NCBI GenBank assembly: GCA_030147525.1
Contig: JASBVF010000002.1
Coordinates: 248,001 to 312,000 of the forward strand
Length of the DNA stretch: 64,000 bases
Direction of reading: 5' to 3'
Source: Bacteroidota bacterium
GTDB taxonomy: Bacteria; Bacteroidota; Bacteroidia; Chitinophagales; Saprospiraceae
A program made the translations under genes and the position numbers. The stretch's first letter is position 1. Each line of letters begins with the position of its first letter. Of this stretch, positions 7,626-15,908 are shown one piece after another. The notes beneath the pieces were generated by a model, which worked only from the letters and a program-made list of their open reading frames with translations, made no database searches and was not told the origin of the DNA.

Positions 7626-8648
7626 TCATTTCACTTCGCCAACATACGCCCTCAGGTCTTCCAACATCTGAACGCTCATTTTTTCTTCGGTGTAATGCGG
7701 CATGTAGGCCCGCTTCCAGGGTACCGGCGATGTGCCGTATCGAGCTACCTGATACACGGAATAACGGGAATAAGTGGGAAAATGACGATTGAGGAACGCA
7801 AGCGACAACTTCGAATTGTCGAGATTAAAAAAAGAGTAACGTTCATGTTCGTGGCAGTGCAGGCAACTCAATTCATAAATCATTTTACCCGTCTCCGGAT
7901 TTCCGGACGGTGTAGCGCCCTGCTGCCGGTCGGCAGGCGGGTCGATGAAAGTGGCAGGCATTCCGGTCAGATATCTTGATTTCACCAAATTGGCGGCTTC
8001 CGCCTGAATGCCACGCCCCTCCACAGCTTTGTTAACGATGCTTAAGTCCCGGTCAGAAAGTCCTAAGTCGTTCATTCTCAAGCCAATCGTCCAGAGGTAA
8101 GCGAGAACGGATTCCATTTCCCAGGCTTCCAGGGGGCGGCCCTGCGCACATTCCGTGGCGCAGAGATGAATGGCCTGACGAAGGTCGTGGCGAGCAGCAT
8201 GTACGAGATCGCCGTATTTTTTTTCATAATCGCCGTTGTAAAATGAGCGCCGGTTGACGATGCCGTATAAGGCACTGCCCTGTAAAAACGGCAGCCCTTT
8301 TTCTTTCACAAAACGCAACCGGGCCAGCGGGTCAGTCTTGCTGAGGTCGGGTTCGTCCCGCTCCACATTATGACAGGAGGTACAGACGAAATGCTTGCTC
8401 ACCCGCTCACTTTTACCGCCGCCGGGATGGGAGGTTTGGCCTCTCAGCACAATATCCCGGCCCCGGTCTGCCGAAGCACCTTCGACGGTGAAGTCGGGCT
8501 GGTGGGGCGCAGGCGTTTCACCCAGTTTTAACAGGACATCAGCGACCGGCATATCTGTCGTGACGACGGGCGCCGGGCTATTTTTCCAGGTCAGATTGGC
8601 AAAAAGTAAAATTGCGAAGCAGGCTATGAAAAAGACTAATTTTTTCAT
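7626..8648 (-). CDS. Diheme c-type cytochrome, periplasmic
   Basis: 340 residues with an N-terminal signal/anchor helix (MKKLVFFIACFAILLFA) and two heme c motifs, CTSCH at 89-93 and CLHCH at 262-266, each in its own cytochrome c-like half. An extra cysteine pair (C163 and C167 in HLCATEC) lies between them and might form a disulfide. It should carry electrons in the periplasm. It is the last gene of a three-gene minus-strand operon with a beta-barrel and a heme-type lipoprotein, so an envelope redox role is likely, but the donor and acceptor are not evident. Confidence 0.85.
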   Translation of the reverse strand: MKKLVFFIACFAILLFANLTWKNSPAPVVTTDMPVADVLLKLGETPAPHQPDFTVEGASADRGRDIVLRGQTSHPGGGKSERVSKHFVCTSCHNVERDEPDLSKTDPLARLRFVKEKGLPFLQGSALYGIVNRRSFYNGDYEKKYGDLVHAARHDLRQAIHLCATECAQGRPLEAWEMESVLAYLWTIGLRMNDLGLSDRDLSIVNKAVEGRGIQAEAANLVKSRYLTGMPATFIDPPADRQQGATPSGNPETGKMIYELSCLHCHEHERYSFFNLDNSKLSLAFLNRHFPTYSRYSVYQVARYGTSPVPWKRAYMPHYTEEKMSVQMLEDLRAYVGEVK

Positions 8649-8706
8649 GAATTGATGGTTGTTTGGATGGATGAACGGCTGTTAACCAGGCAGCCATCCT
8701 GCCATT

Positions 8707-9585
8707 TTACAAGTTAAAAATTCTTGAAATCGTGAAGCCGATCCGGAACTGCCCTTCCGCCCAATCGGAGCGGGTGTAGGGGATGTAGTCCGTCGGCATG
8801 ATGCCTGTGGCATTGGTGAAATTAAGTTGAAAAACATGCCCACCCGTATCGAACTCAAGCCCGATGCCGAAAGGCACCTGGTAATTGGCCGAGGCCGGTT
8901 TCAAACTTTTGAACGGGCTTTGATTGCCGTTGAGCGGCAACGTCAGGTCACCGATGAGGCCCAGCGCCTTGGTCACTTGCAGGCGAAAGGCAGCACCGGT
9001 GTGAATGATGTTGTTTTCATCGCCGGCAGGCACTGCGTTCCGGTGAGTCAGACCACCGGACAACTGGAGCGACAGGCGGTTGGAAAACTTACGGGCCGCC
9101 ACCACGCTGCCATGGTGCACCATTCGGTGGGCAAAAACCTCAAAATAATTCACGCTGGAGGGGTCGCTCGACCGCTTGCCGGTCGAAATGGTCGTCATTC
9201 CCAGTACCGCCAGCGAGACAGGCTTGCCGCCTTCCTCCTGGGTAAATAATTTATATTTCATAGAACCGGTGACCAGCTGGCGCATCGGCCCGGCGCCTTT
9301 CGAGCGGGCAAGCCCGGCAGTCAGAGCGTTGGTGATACCGTATTCAAACCCGATGGAAACATCGGTCGCATTTTCCAGGCCGTAGAAGGTAGACCAGCCG
9401 CCGGCGTCGCCGGCGAAATCGCCGAAGCGGTGCGCAATCCGGGCATCGAGCTTACGCTGTGGCAGCGTTTCCACCGATTGGGAATTGATAACCCAGCGAT
9501 CCTTGAAGGTCTGGTAAACTTCGTTTTGAGCAAATAAAAACCGGGCAATCAAAAGCCCCAGAATAGTCAAGTGAACTTTTTTCAT
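8707..9585 (-). CDS. Outer-membrane beta-barrel protein, DUF5777-like
   Basis: 292 residues from the ATG at 9585, chosen because a signal peptide (MKKVHLTILGLLIARFLFAQ) begins there; the frame could extend to 9657 but without a plausible leader. The mature protein consists of alternating amphipathic strands rich in Gly and aromatic residues and ends in Phe-Asn-Leu after IGFTISRIFNL, as barrels do. The composition and the opening NEVYQTFKDRWVINSQSVET resemble the DUF5777 barrels that often accompany cytochrome c genes in Bacteroidota. It sits between two heme-motif proteins in one operon and may form the outer-membrane part of the same assembly. Confidence 0.7.
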   Translation of the reverse strand: MKKVHLTILGLLIARFLFAQNEVYQTFKDRWVINSQSVETLPQRKLDARIAHRFGDFAGDAGGWSTFYGLENATDVSIGFEYGITNALTAGLARSKGAGPMRQLVTGSMKYKLFTQEEGGKPVSLAVLGMTTISTGKRSSDPSSVNYFEVFAHRMVHHGSVVAARKFSNRLSLQLSGGLTHRNAVPAGDENNIIHTGAAFRLQVTKALGLIGDLTLPLNGNQSPFKSLKPASANYQVPFGIGLEFDTGGHVFQLNFTNATGIMPTDYIPYTRSDWAEGQFRIGFTISRIFNL

Positions 9586-9660
9586 GAAATGAATTTTTTC
9601 AAACACAAAATACGCTGTGAAAAAGGGTAAGGTTGCAAACAGATTATGCAGAGCCATCCA

Positions 9661-10080
9661 TCAACGCTCCGGAAAGCCCTGCAACAGCCAGCATTGAATG
9701 ATTTCAAATTCTTCTTCCGTGAGGTCGTCCTGTTGTGATTCCGGATAGACGGAAGAATTAGGCGGCATGCCCAGCGCCGGGTCGTTCCGCTGATTCACCA
9801 CCCGTTCAAGCACTGCGCCACTCGTAAGGTAAGGCGCAATGCCATTGAAATCCGTGTAATTTCCCGGGCCAATACCTCCGGCCCCATCATGGCAACCAGT
9901 GTACGCACAGCTGTTATCAATGATTGTTTTTACGCCGGCTTCGTACGTGGTGATGCTGATCGTATCACAATAGGTCGGCCTTTGGGATGGCGGCAGCTCG
10001 ACATTGGTACATGCCGGCGCCAGCATCAGGAGATAGAAAGCGATATAAAAACAAGATGTGAGCAGGAGTCCATTCTTCAT
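9661..10080 (-). CDS. Cytochrome c-like lipoprotein with a CX4CH motif
   Basis: 139 residues. The N-terminus is a lipoprotein signal peptide with lipobox LAPAC (Cys24). The mature part holds a single candidate heme site, CAYTGCH, in which four rather than two residues separate the cysteines, followed by DGAGGIGPGNYTDFNGI and a MPP segment (LGMPPNSSVYP) that could supply the methionine ligand. CX4CH heme attachment is known in some multiheme cytochromes. The C-terminal EEEFEIIQCWLLQGFP is typical of this Bacteroidota cytochrome type. It is the first gene of the operon that continues with the beta-barrel and the diheme cytochrome, under a consensus promoter at 10116-10146. Confidence 0.7.
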   Translation of the reverse strand: MKNGLLLTSCFYIAFYLLMLAPACTNVELPPSQRPTYCDTISITTYEAGVKTIIDNSCAYTGCHDGAGGIGPGNYTDFNGIAPYLTSGAVLERVVNQRNDPALGMPPNSSVYPESQQDDLTEEEFEIIQCWLLQGFPER

Positions 10081-10115
10081 TTGGATGAATTATTTTATTT
10101 CAAAAAATCAGCGGC

Positions 10116-10146
10116 CAAAATTAGGCAGAACTACCTTTCACCCAAA
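10116..10146 (-). promoter_or_regulatory. Consensus Bacteroidota promoter of the cytochrome operon
   Basis: On the minus strand TTTG (10143-10146) is followed after exactly 19 bases by TAATTTTG (10116-10123), an exact fit to TTTG-N19-TAnnTTTG. The -7 box ends 36 bases before the start codon at 10080. Confidence 0.75.
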
Positions 10147-10282
10147 ACGCTTGCCAAACAAATGATTTTTTTAATAATGTTAAAAGGCTGGCTATTTCAA
10201 ATTTCAGGATTTTGACCAATCAAACAACGGCTAAACGAACTTTCGGGCTGCCCAGTTGTATTTAGATTCGGTTTAAAAACGA

Positions 10283-10290
10283 TATTTTTG
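10283..10290 (+). promoter_or_regulatory. Putative -7 box for the bacilliredoxin gene
   Basis: TATTTTTG matches TAnnTTTG and lies 53 bases before the start. A TTG at 10256-10258 is 24 bases upstream, longer than ideal. Confidence 0.45.
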
Positions 10291-10343
10291 CAATCTATTT
10301 CACAAATCCTTTTTAATCGAAATATTAAAAAACGTCATAAACT

Positions 10344-10757
10344 ATGTATCCAGTAGAACTTACAGCTCCCATGGCCGGAGAATTGAACAACCTTGGCTTC
10401 GAAAGCCTGACCACTGCCGAGCAGGTGGATGATGTAATGGAAAACCAGGAAGGCACCACGCTTTTGGTCGTCAACTCCGTCTGCGGATGTGCCGCTGCCA
10501 ATGCCCGGCCGGGCGTTCGTTTCTCTTTGGAAGGTGAAAAACGCCCTGACAACCTCGTCACTGTTTTCGCCGGCGTTGACCGTGAAGCCACGGAAAAGGC
10601 CCGTGAGTACATGCTGCCTTACCCGCCGTCATCGCCTTCCATCGCCCTGTTCAAGGATGGTCGCCTCGTTCACTTCCTCGAACGCCACCACATCGAAGGC
10701 CGCAGCGCCGACATCATCGCCGCCAACCTGAAAATGGCTTACGAGCGGTTTTGTTAG
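10344..10757 (+). CDS. Bacilliredoxin, BrxA/BrxB family
   Basis: 137 residues of the YphP/YqiW family, thioredoxin-like proteins that remove bacillithiol or related low-molecular-weight thiols from oxidised cytosolic proteins. The active-site CGC is at residues 47-49 (VNSVCGCAAANARPG), and the conserved PPSSPSIALFKDGRLVHFLERH segment follows near residue 90. Length and motif order match the family. Bacillithiol is known in some Bacteroidota, which fits; its biosynthesis genes are not in this window. The gene is monocistronic and converges on the LysE gene. Confidence 0.9.
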   Translation: MYPVELTAPMAGELNNLGFESLTTAEQVDDVMENQEGTTLLVVNSVCGCAAANARPGVRFSLEGEKRPDNLVTVFAGVDREATEKAREYMLPYPPSSPSIALFKDGRLVHFLERHHIEGRSADIIAANLKMAYERFC

Positions 10758-10765
10758 TCAAATTA

Positions 10766-10827
10766 GGGAATTAGTGAATTGGTAAATTAGGCAGGCACTC
10801 TCCCAGTTTACTAATTTACTAATTCCC
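10766..10827. terminator. Imperfect inverted repeat between convergent genes
   Basis: Arms of 21 bases (10766-10786 and 10807-10827) pair with two mismatches around a 20-base loop. The structure begins 8 bases after the bacilliredoxin stop and overlaps the 3' end of the LysE gene. Confidence 0.55.
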
Positions 10828-11434
10828 AAACCTGATAAACCCCAAAACCCAGCAGCAATACCCCGATAAACTTGTTCACCCACTTCGTCACCTGCTCCGA
10901 TTTTCTCAAAATTTTCGTGCCGAGCAGGGCATAGCATACCAGCAGGCTAAAAGTACCGAACATGGTTCCGATGGAAAAAATCAGGACGTGGAGATTGTCC
11001 TTCACCAGGAGATCGTTGGCAGTAAGCAGCGTTCCGTAAAAAATCCAGTAGGGAATCACCATTACGTTGAGGGAACTGACAAGCATGCCTTTGAAAAACT
11101 CATTTCTTCTTCGCCCATTCAGTTCCGGCTCCGCAGCGGCAGCTTTCGTTTTTGCAAAAAAGAAAAAATAAATGCCTGCAGCGAAGAAAACAACCGAGGC
11201 AATGACCTGGAACGTGTGCTCCACCTCCGTATTTTCCGTAAAAAGCCAGGTAAATTTTAGCGCCACGAACACCTGTAAAAGCTCAACCAACGACGCGCCA
11301 ACCGCCGCCCAAACCGCAAACTTCAACCCCTTCCGAATGGCCGTGTGCGCCACCATCATGTTGATCATACCAAAAGGCAAGGAGCCGATGAAACTCAGCC
11401 CGAATGCGATTAAAAAATGGGTGAAATAGGTCAC
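10811..11434 (-). CDS. LysE-family amino-acid/small-molecule exporter
   Basis: 207 residues with about six hydrophobic helices and the LysE/RhtB N-terminal signature (GLSFIGSLPFGMINMMVAHTA, read across residues 13-33). The family exports amino acids or other small molecules across the inner membrane. The start is a GTG at 11434; the gene begins 11 bases after the ATP-grasp stop (11446), so both are probably co-transcribed. The pairing with an ATP-grasp ligase raises the possibility that the exporter handles its product, but that is inference. The last codons overlap the hairpin at 10766-10827. Confidence 0.75.
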   Translation of the reverse strand: MTYFTHFLIAFGLSFIGSLPFGMINMMVAHTAIRKGLKFAVWAAVGASLVELLQVFVALKFTWLFTENTEVEHTFQVIASVVFFAAGIYFFFFAKTKAAAAEPELNGRRRNEFFKGMLVSSLNVMVIPYWIFYGTLLTANDLLVKDNLHVLIFSIGTMFGTFSLLVCYALLGTKILRKSEQVTKWVNKFIGVLLLGFGVYQVWELVN

Positions 11435-11445
11435 AGGCGGTGAAA

Positions 11446-12564
11446 CTATGCGGTGAGCGACTTTTTATAGGCCAGGTATTTTTTCAGGCGTTCTGCTACT
11501 TCGCTGATGGTCATACTTTTCACGCCCTTCCTTTTCTGCACTTTGTAAATCTGATAAATGACCTGCCAGTGCCGGTAAATGTCCCGGTATTTTTCAAAAA
11601 CCGGATACGAGGGATCATAGATGTGCGCCGGCTCGGCACCGATGCCGTTGTACTCCATTACCATGAATCCGCCGCCGTTGCGCAGGTCTTCGATAGAGCG
11701 GCATTTCAAATCAAAACGACCGTAGTGGATGTCGTCCATTTTCGCAGCGACTTTGTCGAACTCAGCCGTTAGCGCCTCGTCAATGTGGTGATTACCGTTC
11801 AGAAACATCGTGCCCCGGCAGTGGTTACCGATGGGCTCCAGTTCGAGCGTTTCGCCTTCGGCGGGTATTTTTGTTAAAACATCGGGGAAGGTTGCCTCAA
11901 AACGTGGAAGTTGCAGCCTCGCACGAGGGTATTTTTTCATCAAATCCGCTACTGTTGACTGCCCGTCGCCGGTGACTTTGAGCGTTTCCTTAATGCAAAT
12001 CGAGGTGACTTTTCCCTGCTCCCTGCCCGGAAAACGGTGGTGCATGACGGCCAGCTCAAGCGGCAGGTCCACAAATTTCTGGATCAGAAAATCGATGGCA
12101 TTTTGTGAAATGTAAGCTTGCAGTTCCGCCTCGTTTTTGATCTTTGAAACGAGCAGACCCCGTTCGCCGACATCGGGTTTGGCAATGACCGGCCAGGTAA
12201 GCCCCGCATCTTCCATTTTTTCCAGAACCTTCTGAAAGTCAGCTCCTTGTTTCACAAAAACCGTCGGCGGTACATGGCTGTTGGGGATACGCTTGAGAAT
12301 GTTAAATTTTGATTCACCCCACATTCCGCCCGTCTCGATCGCAGGATTAACCGCACTGAAAAAGAAAAGCCGCCCGGCCCTCATCGCAAACCAGGCCCAA
12401 ATGACGACCAACGGCAGATTGGCCACGGACATGGGCCAGTATTCCCAATTGGTGAGTTTGAGAAAAAGATTGGAGTTCCTCAGGTTTTCCCAGATACCGC
12501 CTGCACGGCCGGAGGTGTTGTCCAACGCTGCGGTTTGTTCCAGTGTTTTTTCTGTTGTCAACAC
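11446..12564 (-). CDS. ATP-grasp domain protein (D-Ala-D-Ala-ligase-like)
   Basis: 372 residues. A hydrophobic N-terminal section (SVANLPLVVIWAWFAMRAG) precedes an ATP-grasp fold from about residue 90: WPVIAKPDVGERGLLV is the nucleotide-binding strand, FLIQKFVDLPLELAVMHHR the central part, and FDLKCRSIEDL...FMVMEYNGIGAEPAHIYD the metal-binding C-terminal part (Glu and Asn present). Such enzymes ligate a carboxylate to an amine or thiol. The substrate is not apparent. The start is a GTG at 12564 inside a 12-bp palindrome (12562-12573); no in-frame ATG occurs before the membrane segment. It lies 45 bases downstream of the MOSC gene and just upstream of a LysE exporter. Confidence 0.7.
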   Translation of the reverse strand: MLTTEKTLEQTAALDNTSGRAGGIWENLRNSNLFLKLTNWEYWPMSVANLPLVVIWAWFAMRAGRLFFFSAVNPAIETGGMWGESKFNILKRIPNSHVPPTVFVKQGADFQKVLEKMEDAGLTWPVIAKPDVGERGLLVSKIKNEAELQAYISQNAIDFLIQKFVDLPLELAVMHHRFPGREQGKVTSICIKETLKVTGDGQSTVADLMKKYPRARLQLPRFEATFPDVLTKIPAEGETLELEPIGNHCRGTMFLNGNHHIDEALTAEFDKVAAKMDDIHYGRFDLKCRSIEDLRNGGGFMVMEYNGIGAEPAHIYDPSYPVFEKYRDIYRHWQVIYQIYKVQKRKGVKSMTISEVAERLKKYLAYKKSLTA

Positions 12565-12609
12565 AAATTTGTGATTAGTGGTTGGTAACTGTTTACCGGA
12601 GCTATCTGG

Positions 12610-13101
12610 TCAGGAATTGTCTGGTGAAAATAATTTTACGGAGTCTCCGATTTTTATTTTGCCTCCTTTCACCACTCTCGCCGTGATACCGCCATGCCCT
12701 CGCATGGCATTGTAGCCGCCGTCGCCGAAATTTTCCTCCATGCGGGTACAGGGATGGCAAAGTCCGGTCATTTCCAGCACTGCCTCTCCGATTTGAAATT
12801 GCTGATCGGCAAAGGCCTGCAGGTTGATGCCGGAGACGACGATGTTCCTGCGGGTGAGGGCCGGGTCTATTTTTTCTTTTTTTAAAATGGAAGCCACCAC
12901 GTCGAGGTGTTCAGCCTGAATGAGCGTGACCTGCCGTTTGCCATTCGAGCCGGCATAGTGATCGCCCTCCAGCCCGTTCGCTTCGCTGGCCACCACCTCC
13001 TCCTTCGGCAAAACAGCCCCCCGGCGCTCCGGCCGGATGCTCACCCACTCCACTTTTCCGGTCTGTGGGATGCTGCGCATGAGTTCTTTGATATAGCTCA
13101 T
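12610..13101 (-). CDS. MOSC domain protein
   Basis: 163 residues covering one MOSC domain, the C-terminal domain of molybdenum cofactor sulfurases and of mARC/YiiM proteins. Landmarks are SIRPERRG near residue 21, GLEGDHYAG around 43, RQVTLIQAEH, and the conserved cysteine region TGLCHPCTRMEENFG (two cysteines). The domain probably binds a molybdenum cofactor or handles sulfur. No molybdopterin gene is nearby. It is the second gene of a tight minus-strand run with a Rof-like gene upstream (46-base gap) and an ATP-grasp gene downstream. Confidence 0.85.
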   Translation of the reverse strand: MSYIKELMRSIPQTGKVEWVSIRPERRGAVLPKEEVVASEANGLEGDHYAGSNGKRQVTLIQAEHLDVVASILKKEKIDPALTRRNIVVSGINLQAFADQQFQIGEAVLEMTGLCHPCTRMEENFGDGGYNAMRGHGGITARVVKGGKIKIGDSVKLFSPDNS

Positions 13102-13147
13102 TTTCGGGTTGATATGGTTTGACGAAGAATGATGGTTTCAGCCCTCA

Positions 13148-13399
13148 TCAACAGTAGAAATTTTTCAGCTCCAGCCCATCCACTCTGACCAAATGGTCGA
13201 GGCGGATTTCATGGCCATCAGGCAAAAGTAAAAATTCCTCGCTGTTGCGGGTGTACAGGTCGGCAATTTCAGCGGTAACGCTCACCTCCGTTCCCTCATC
13301 GTTGCGATAACGGATTTCAACAGGTTTGCGCCGTAAGGCCCGGAGTTCCAGTTCGGAGTGAAAGTCGCAGGAGATGGGCTGGTAAGACTTATTGGCCAT
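13148..13399 (-). CDS. Rof/YaeO-like protein (Rho-binding antiterminator family)
   Basis: 83 residues from the ATG at 13399; the frame reaches back to 13459 but only this start gives the family opening YQPISCDFHSELELRALRR. The rest follows the Rof pattern of a small five-stranded Sm-like barrel: VEIRYRNDEG, VTAEIADLYTRNSEEFLLL, DGHEIRLDHLVRVDG. In E. coli Rof binds Rho and inhibits termination. In this family outside Proteobacteria the role is less certain. It heads the run rof-MOSC-ATP-grasp-LysE. Confidence 0.7.
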   Translation of the reverse strand: MANKSYQPISCDFHSELELRALRRKPVEIRYRNDEGTEVSVTAEIADLYTRNSEEFLLLPDGHEIRLDHLVRVDGLELKNFYC

Positions 13400-13516
13400 G
13401 TTGTTTTTTTTAAAAAAAAGATGCTGACAAAACGCCTTCCACTTAAAAATGGTTGCCAACCAACGTGCTGCGAGCAGGTTTTTAAATGATTTTCAATTTT
13501 TAGACTCATCTAAATT

Positions 13517-13547
13517 TTTGATTTGATAAACAATAAAATTACTTTTG
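13517..13547 (+). promoter_or_regulatory. Consensus promoter of the TonB receptor gene
   Basis: TTTG (13517-13520), a 19-base spacer and TACTTTTG (13540-13547) match the Bacteroidota housekeeping promoter exactly. The distance of 21 bases to the ATG at 13569 supports that start over an earlier one at 13545, which would overlap the -7 box. Confidence 0.75.
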
Positions 13548-13568
13548 CGGCAACTAAAGATTGTGATC

Positions 13569-15842
13569 ATGAAAGTTTTCGCCACTATAATTTTTTCACT
13601 CCAGATCAGCCTCTGCCTTGCCCAGTCAGGCAGTTTGACCGGAAAAATAACTTCCGCAGACAAGCCAGTGCCATTTGCCTACGCCGCCATCGAGCAGTTG
13701 AACCTTGGCAGTATGGCGGACGAACGTGGAAATTTCACCCTGAAAAACCTGCCCGAAGGCCGCTTCACCCTGAAGACGACGAGCCTGGGATTCATGCCGG
13801 CCAGCCGGGAAGTGGTTATTTCAAAAAATAAATCCCAGCACGTAGAAATCCAGCTGACTGAAATGCCGTTCGCCCTCAACGCCGTCGTCGTATCGGGCAC
13901 CCGAACCGAGCGGCGAAGGTTGGACAATCCCGTCGCAGTGAATGTGCTTACGGAGTCGGCATTTCAGGTAACTCAATCGAATACCCTGTCGGAGGGCCTT
14001 TGCTTCCAGCCGGGCCTGCGGATGGAAACCGACTGCCAGACCTGCAATTACACACAACTGAGAATGAACGGATTAGGCGGCGCCTACAGCCAGATACTGG
14101 TGGACAACCGCCCGGTTTTTACCTCGCTGATGAGCCTCTACTCGCTGGAACAAATCCCCGCTTCGCAGATCGAGCGGGTGGAAATCGTGAAAGGCGGCGG
14201 GTCGGTGCTCTACGGTTCCAGCGCCATTGCCGGTACGGTGAACGTGATCACGAAAATACCGGACAAAAACTCTTGGTCGCTGTCGCAAAACTCATCGCTC
14301 ATTGACGGGGAGGCGCCGGATCATTTTTTTAACGGCAACGCCACCATACTCAACGAAGAAAAAAATGCAGGCGTGAGCATTTTCGCCTCTCACCGAAACC
14401 GCCGGGAATACGACGCCAACGGCGATGGATTTTCTGAATTGCCGAAGCTTCGAAACAATACCTTCGGTTTTAAAACTTTCCTGAGACCTGACGCCCGCCA
14501 CTCCCTCGAACTCAATGCCTGGAGCATCCAGGAATTCAGGCGGGGCGGTAATGCCTTCGACCTGCCCGCCGACCGGGCTGATCAATCGGAGGAACGCAAC
14601 CAGCAGATTTTGCTGGGAGGGCTGGATTACCGGTTCACGCCAACGTCCGGCTTTTTTAACCTCAACGCCTACCTCGCCGGGCAAGTAACCACCCGGACGC
14701 ACTACACCGGCATCGATCAGGCCGATGGCTGGGGCAATACTGACAGCAAAACCCTGACCGGCGGCCTGCAAATCAATCGTAACCAGCCGCTGCTGAACCG
14801 CCCGAACACGCTCACACTCGGTATCGAACACCAGCACGACGATACTTTTGATGAAATTGCTGCCTACGGCTACCTCATCGACCAGGTGACGGATCTCACG
14901 GGCCTGTTCCTGCAAAGTGACTGGGAGGTGACTCCCAAGCTGACGCTGCTGTCGGGTCTGCGTTTCAACAAACACAATTTTGTGGATGAAATCATCACGA
15001 CGCCCCGCCTCAGCGCATTGCTCAAACCGGTTGAAAACCTGCAACTGCGAGCCTCCTACGCCCGTGGTTTCAAAGCGCCGCAGGCTTTCGAGGCCGACAT
15101 GCACATCACTTTTGCAGGCGGTGGCGTGGCGCTCACCGGCTTCGACCCGAATCTCCGGCAGGAGACTTCCAGCAGCTACACCGTTTCGCTCGATTTCAAC
15201 CGGCCAAAGACGAACTACATCTATGGTTTCACGCTGGATGCCTTCCACACCCGGTTGTTCGATGCATTCGTACTGGAAGAAACGGGGACTGACGACCAGG
15301 GTAACATTCGCCTGCTTCGCAAAAACGGCGGCAATTCCACTGTGCAGGGCGTGACACTGGAAGGGCGTTTTAATTACGATCAAATCATCCAGTTGCAGGG
15401 CGGACTTACGATACAGTCTTCCCAATTTGACGACCCAATTGCCTGGTCGGCAGAAATACCCGGCACCAAAGACTACCTGCGCACACCGAACCGCTACGGT
15501 TTTTTCACCCTGAGTATTTTACCGGAAAAAAATCTGAATGGCTCATTGTCAGGCGTCTACACCGGACCGATGCAAGTGCCGCATTTCGGCGGAGCGCCGG
15601 GCGTGGAGCGGGATGTGCTGTTCCGGTCACCGGATTTCACCGAAATCAATTGCAAGCTGAACTACCAACTGCACCTCCACAGCATGGAGACAGACCTGGA
15701 ATTCTCTGCGGGCGTGCAGAACATTTTCAACGCCTACCAGTCCGATTTCGACACGGGCAGGTATCGTGACAGCAACTACATCTACGGCCCGGCGAGGCCG
15801 AGAACTTTTTTTGTAGGGGTGAAATTTAGTGCCGCCGATTAA
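13569..15842 (+). CDS. TonB-dependent outer-membrane receptor
   Basis: 757 residues: signal peptide (MKVFATIIFSLQISLCLAQ), carboxypeptidase-D-like regulatory domain (about 22-105; GSLTGKITSADKPVPFAYAA), plug domain (about 110-230, with VVSGTRTERR, ETDCQTCNYTQLRMNG, VEIVKGGGSVLYGSSAIAG) and a 22-strand barrel to the end (RTFFVGVKFSAAD). It imports a ligand scarce in the environment using TonB energy. There is no SusD partner, so polysaccharide uptake is unlikely; the plug is like those of BtuB/CirA/FecA-type metal, cobalamin or siderophore receptors. A two-component system follows directly and may control it. Confidence 0.9.
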   Translation: MKVFATIIFSLQISLCLAQSGSLTGKITSADKPVPFAYAAIEQLNLGSMADERGNFTLKNLPEGRFTLKTTSLGFMPASREVVISKNKSQHVEIQLTEMPFALNAVVVSGTRTERRRLDNPVAVNVLTESAFQVTQSNTLSEGLCFQPGLRMETDCQTCNYTQLRMNGLGGAYSQILVDNRPVFTSLMSLYSLEQIPASQIERVEIVKGGGSVLYGSSAIAGTVNVITKIPDKNSWSLSQNSSLIDGEAPDHFFNGNATILNEEKNAGVSIFASHRNRREYDANGDGFSELPKLRNNTFGFKTFLRPDARHSLELNAWSIQEFRRGGNAFDLPADRADQSEERNQQILLGGLDYRFTPTSGFFNLNAYLAGQVTTRTHYTGIDQADGWGNTDSKTLTGGLQINRNQPLLNRPNTLTLGIEHQHDDTFDEIAAYGYLIDQVTDLTGLFLQSDWEVTPKLTLLSGLRFNKHNFVDEIITTPRLSALLKPVENLQLRASYARGFKAPQAFEADMHITFAGGGVALTGFDPNLRQETSSSYTVSLDFNRPKTNYIYGFTLDAFHTRLFDAFVLEETGTDDQGNIRLLRKNGGNSTVQGVTLEGRFNYDQIIQLQGGLTIQSSQFDDPIAWSAEIPGTKDYLRTPNRYGFFTLSILPEKNLNGSLSGVYTGPMQVPHFGGAPGVERDVLFRSPDFTEINCKLNYQLHLHSMETDLEFSAGVQNIFNAYQSDFDTGRYRDSNYIYGPARPRTFFVGVKFSAAD

Positions 15843-15854
15843 ACATTGTCTGTA

Positions 15855-15876
15855 CTTCTAATCGTTTTTTAATGAG
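15855..15876 (+). promoter_or_regulatory. Candidate response-regulator binding site upstream of the regulator gene
   Basis: A 22-base element starting CTTCTAATC with two TAAT cores 11 bases apart. The same element recurs at 17969-17990 with 17 of 22 positions identical. Tandem half-sites one helical turn apart are what OmpR-family regulators bind, so autoregulation is plausible. Confidence 0.45.
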
Positions 15877-15908
15877 TTCCCAATGTGATATGCTTCAATT
15901 TTGCAGTC

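Noticed and set aside
14292-15425. 377-residue minus-strand frame inside the TonB receptor gene
   Set aside because: Mirror frame of a long G+C-rich gene; composition unlike a real protein.
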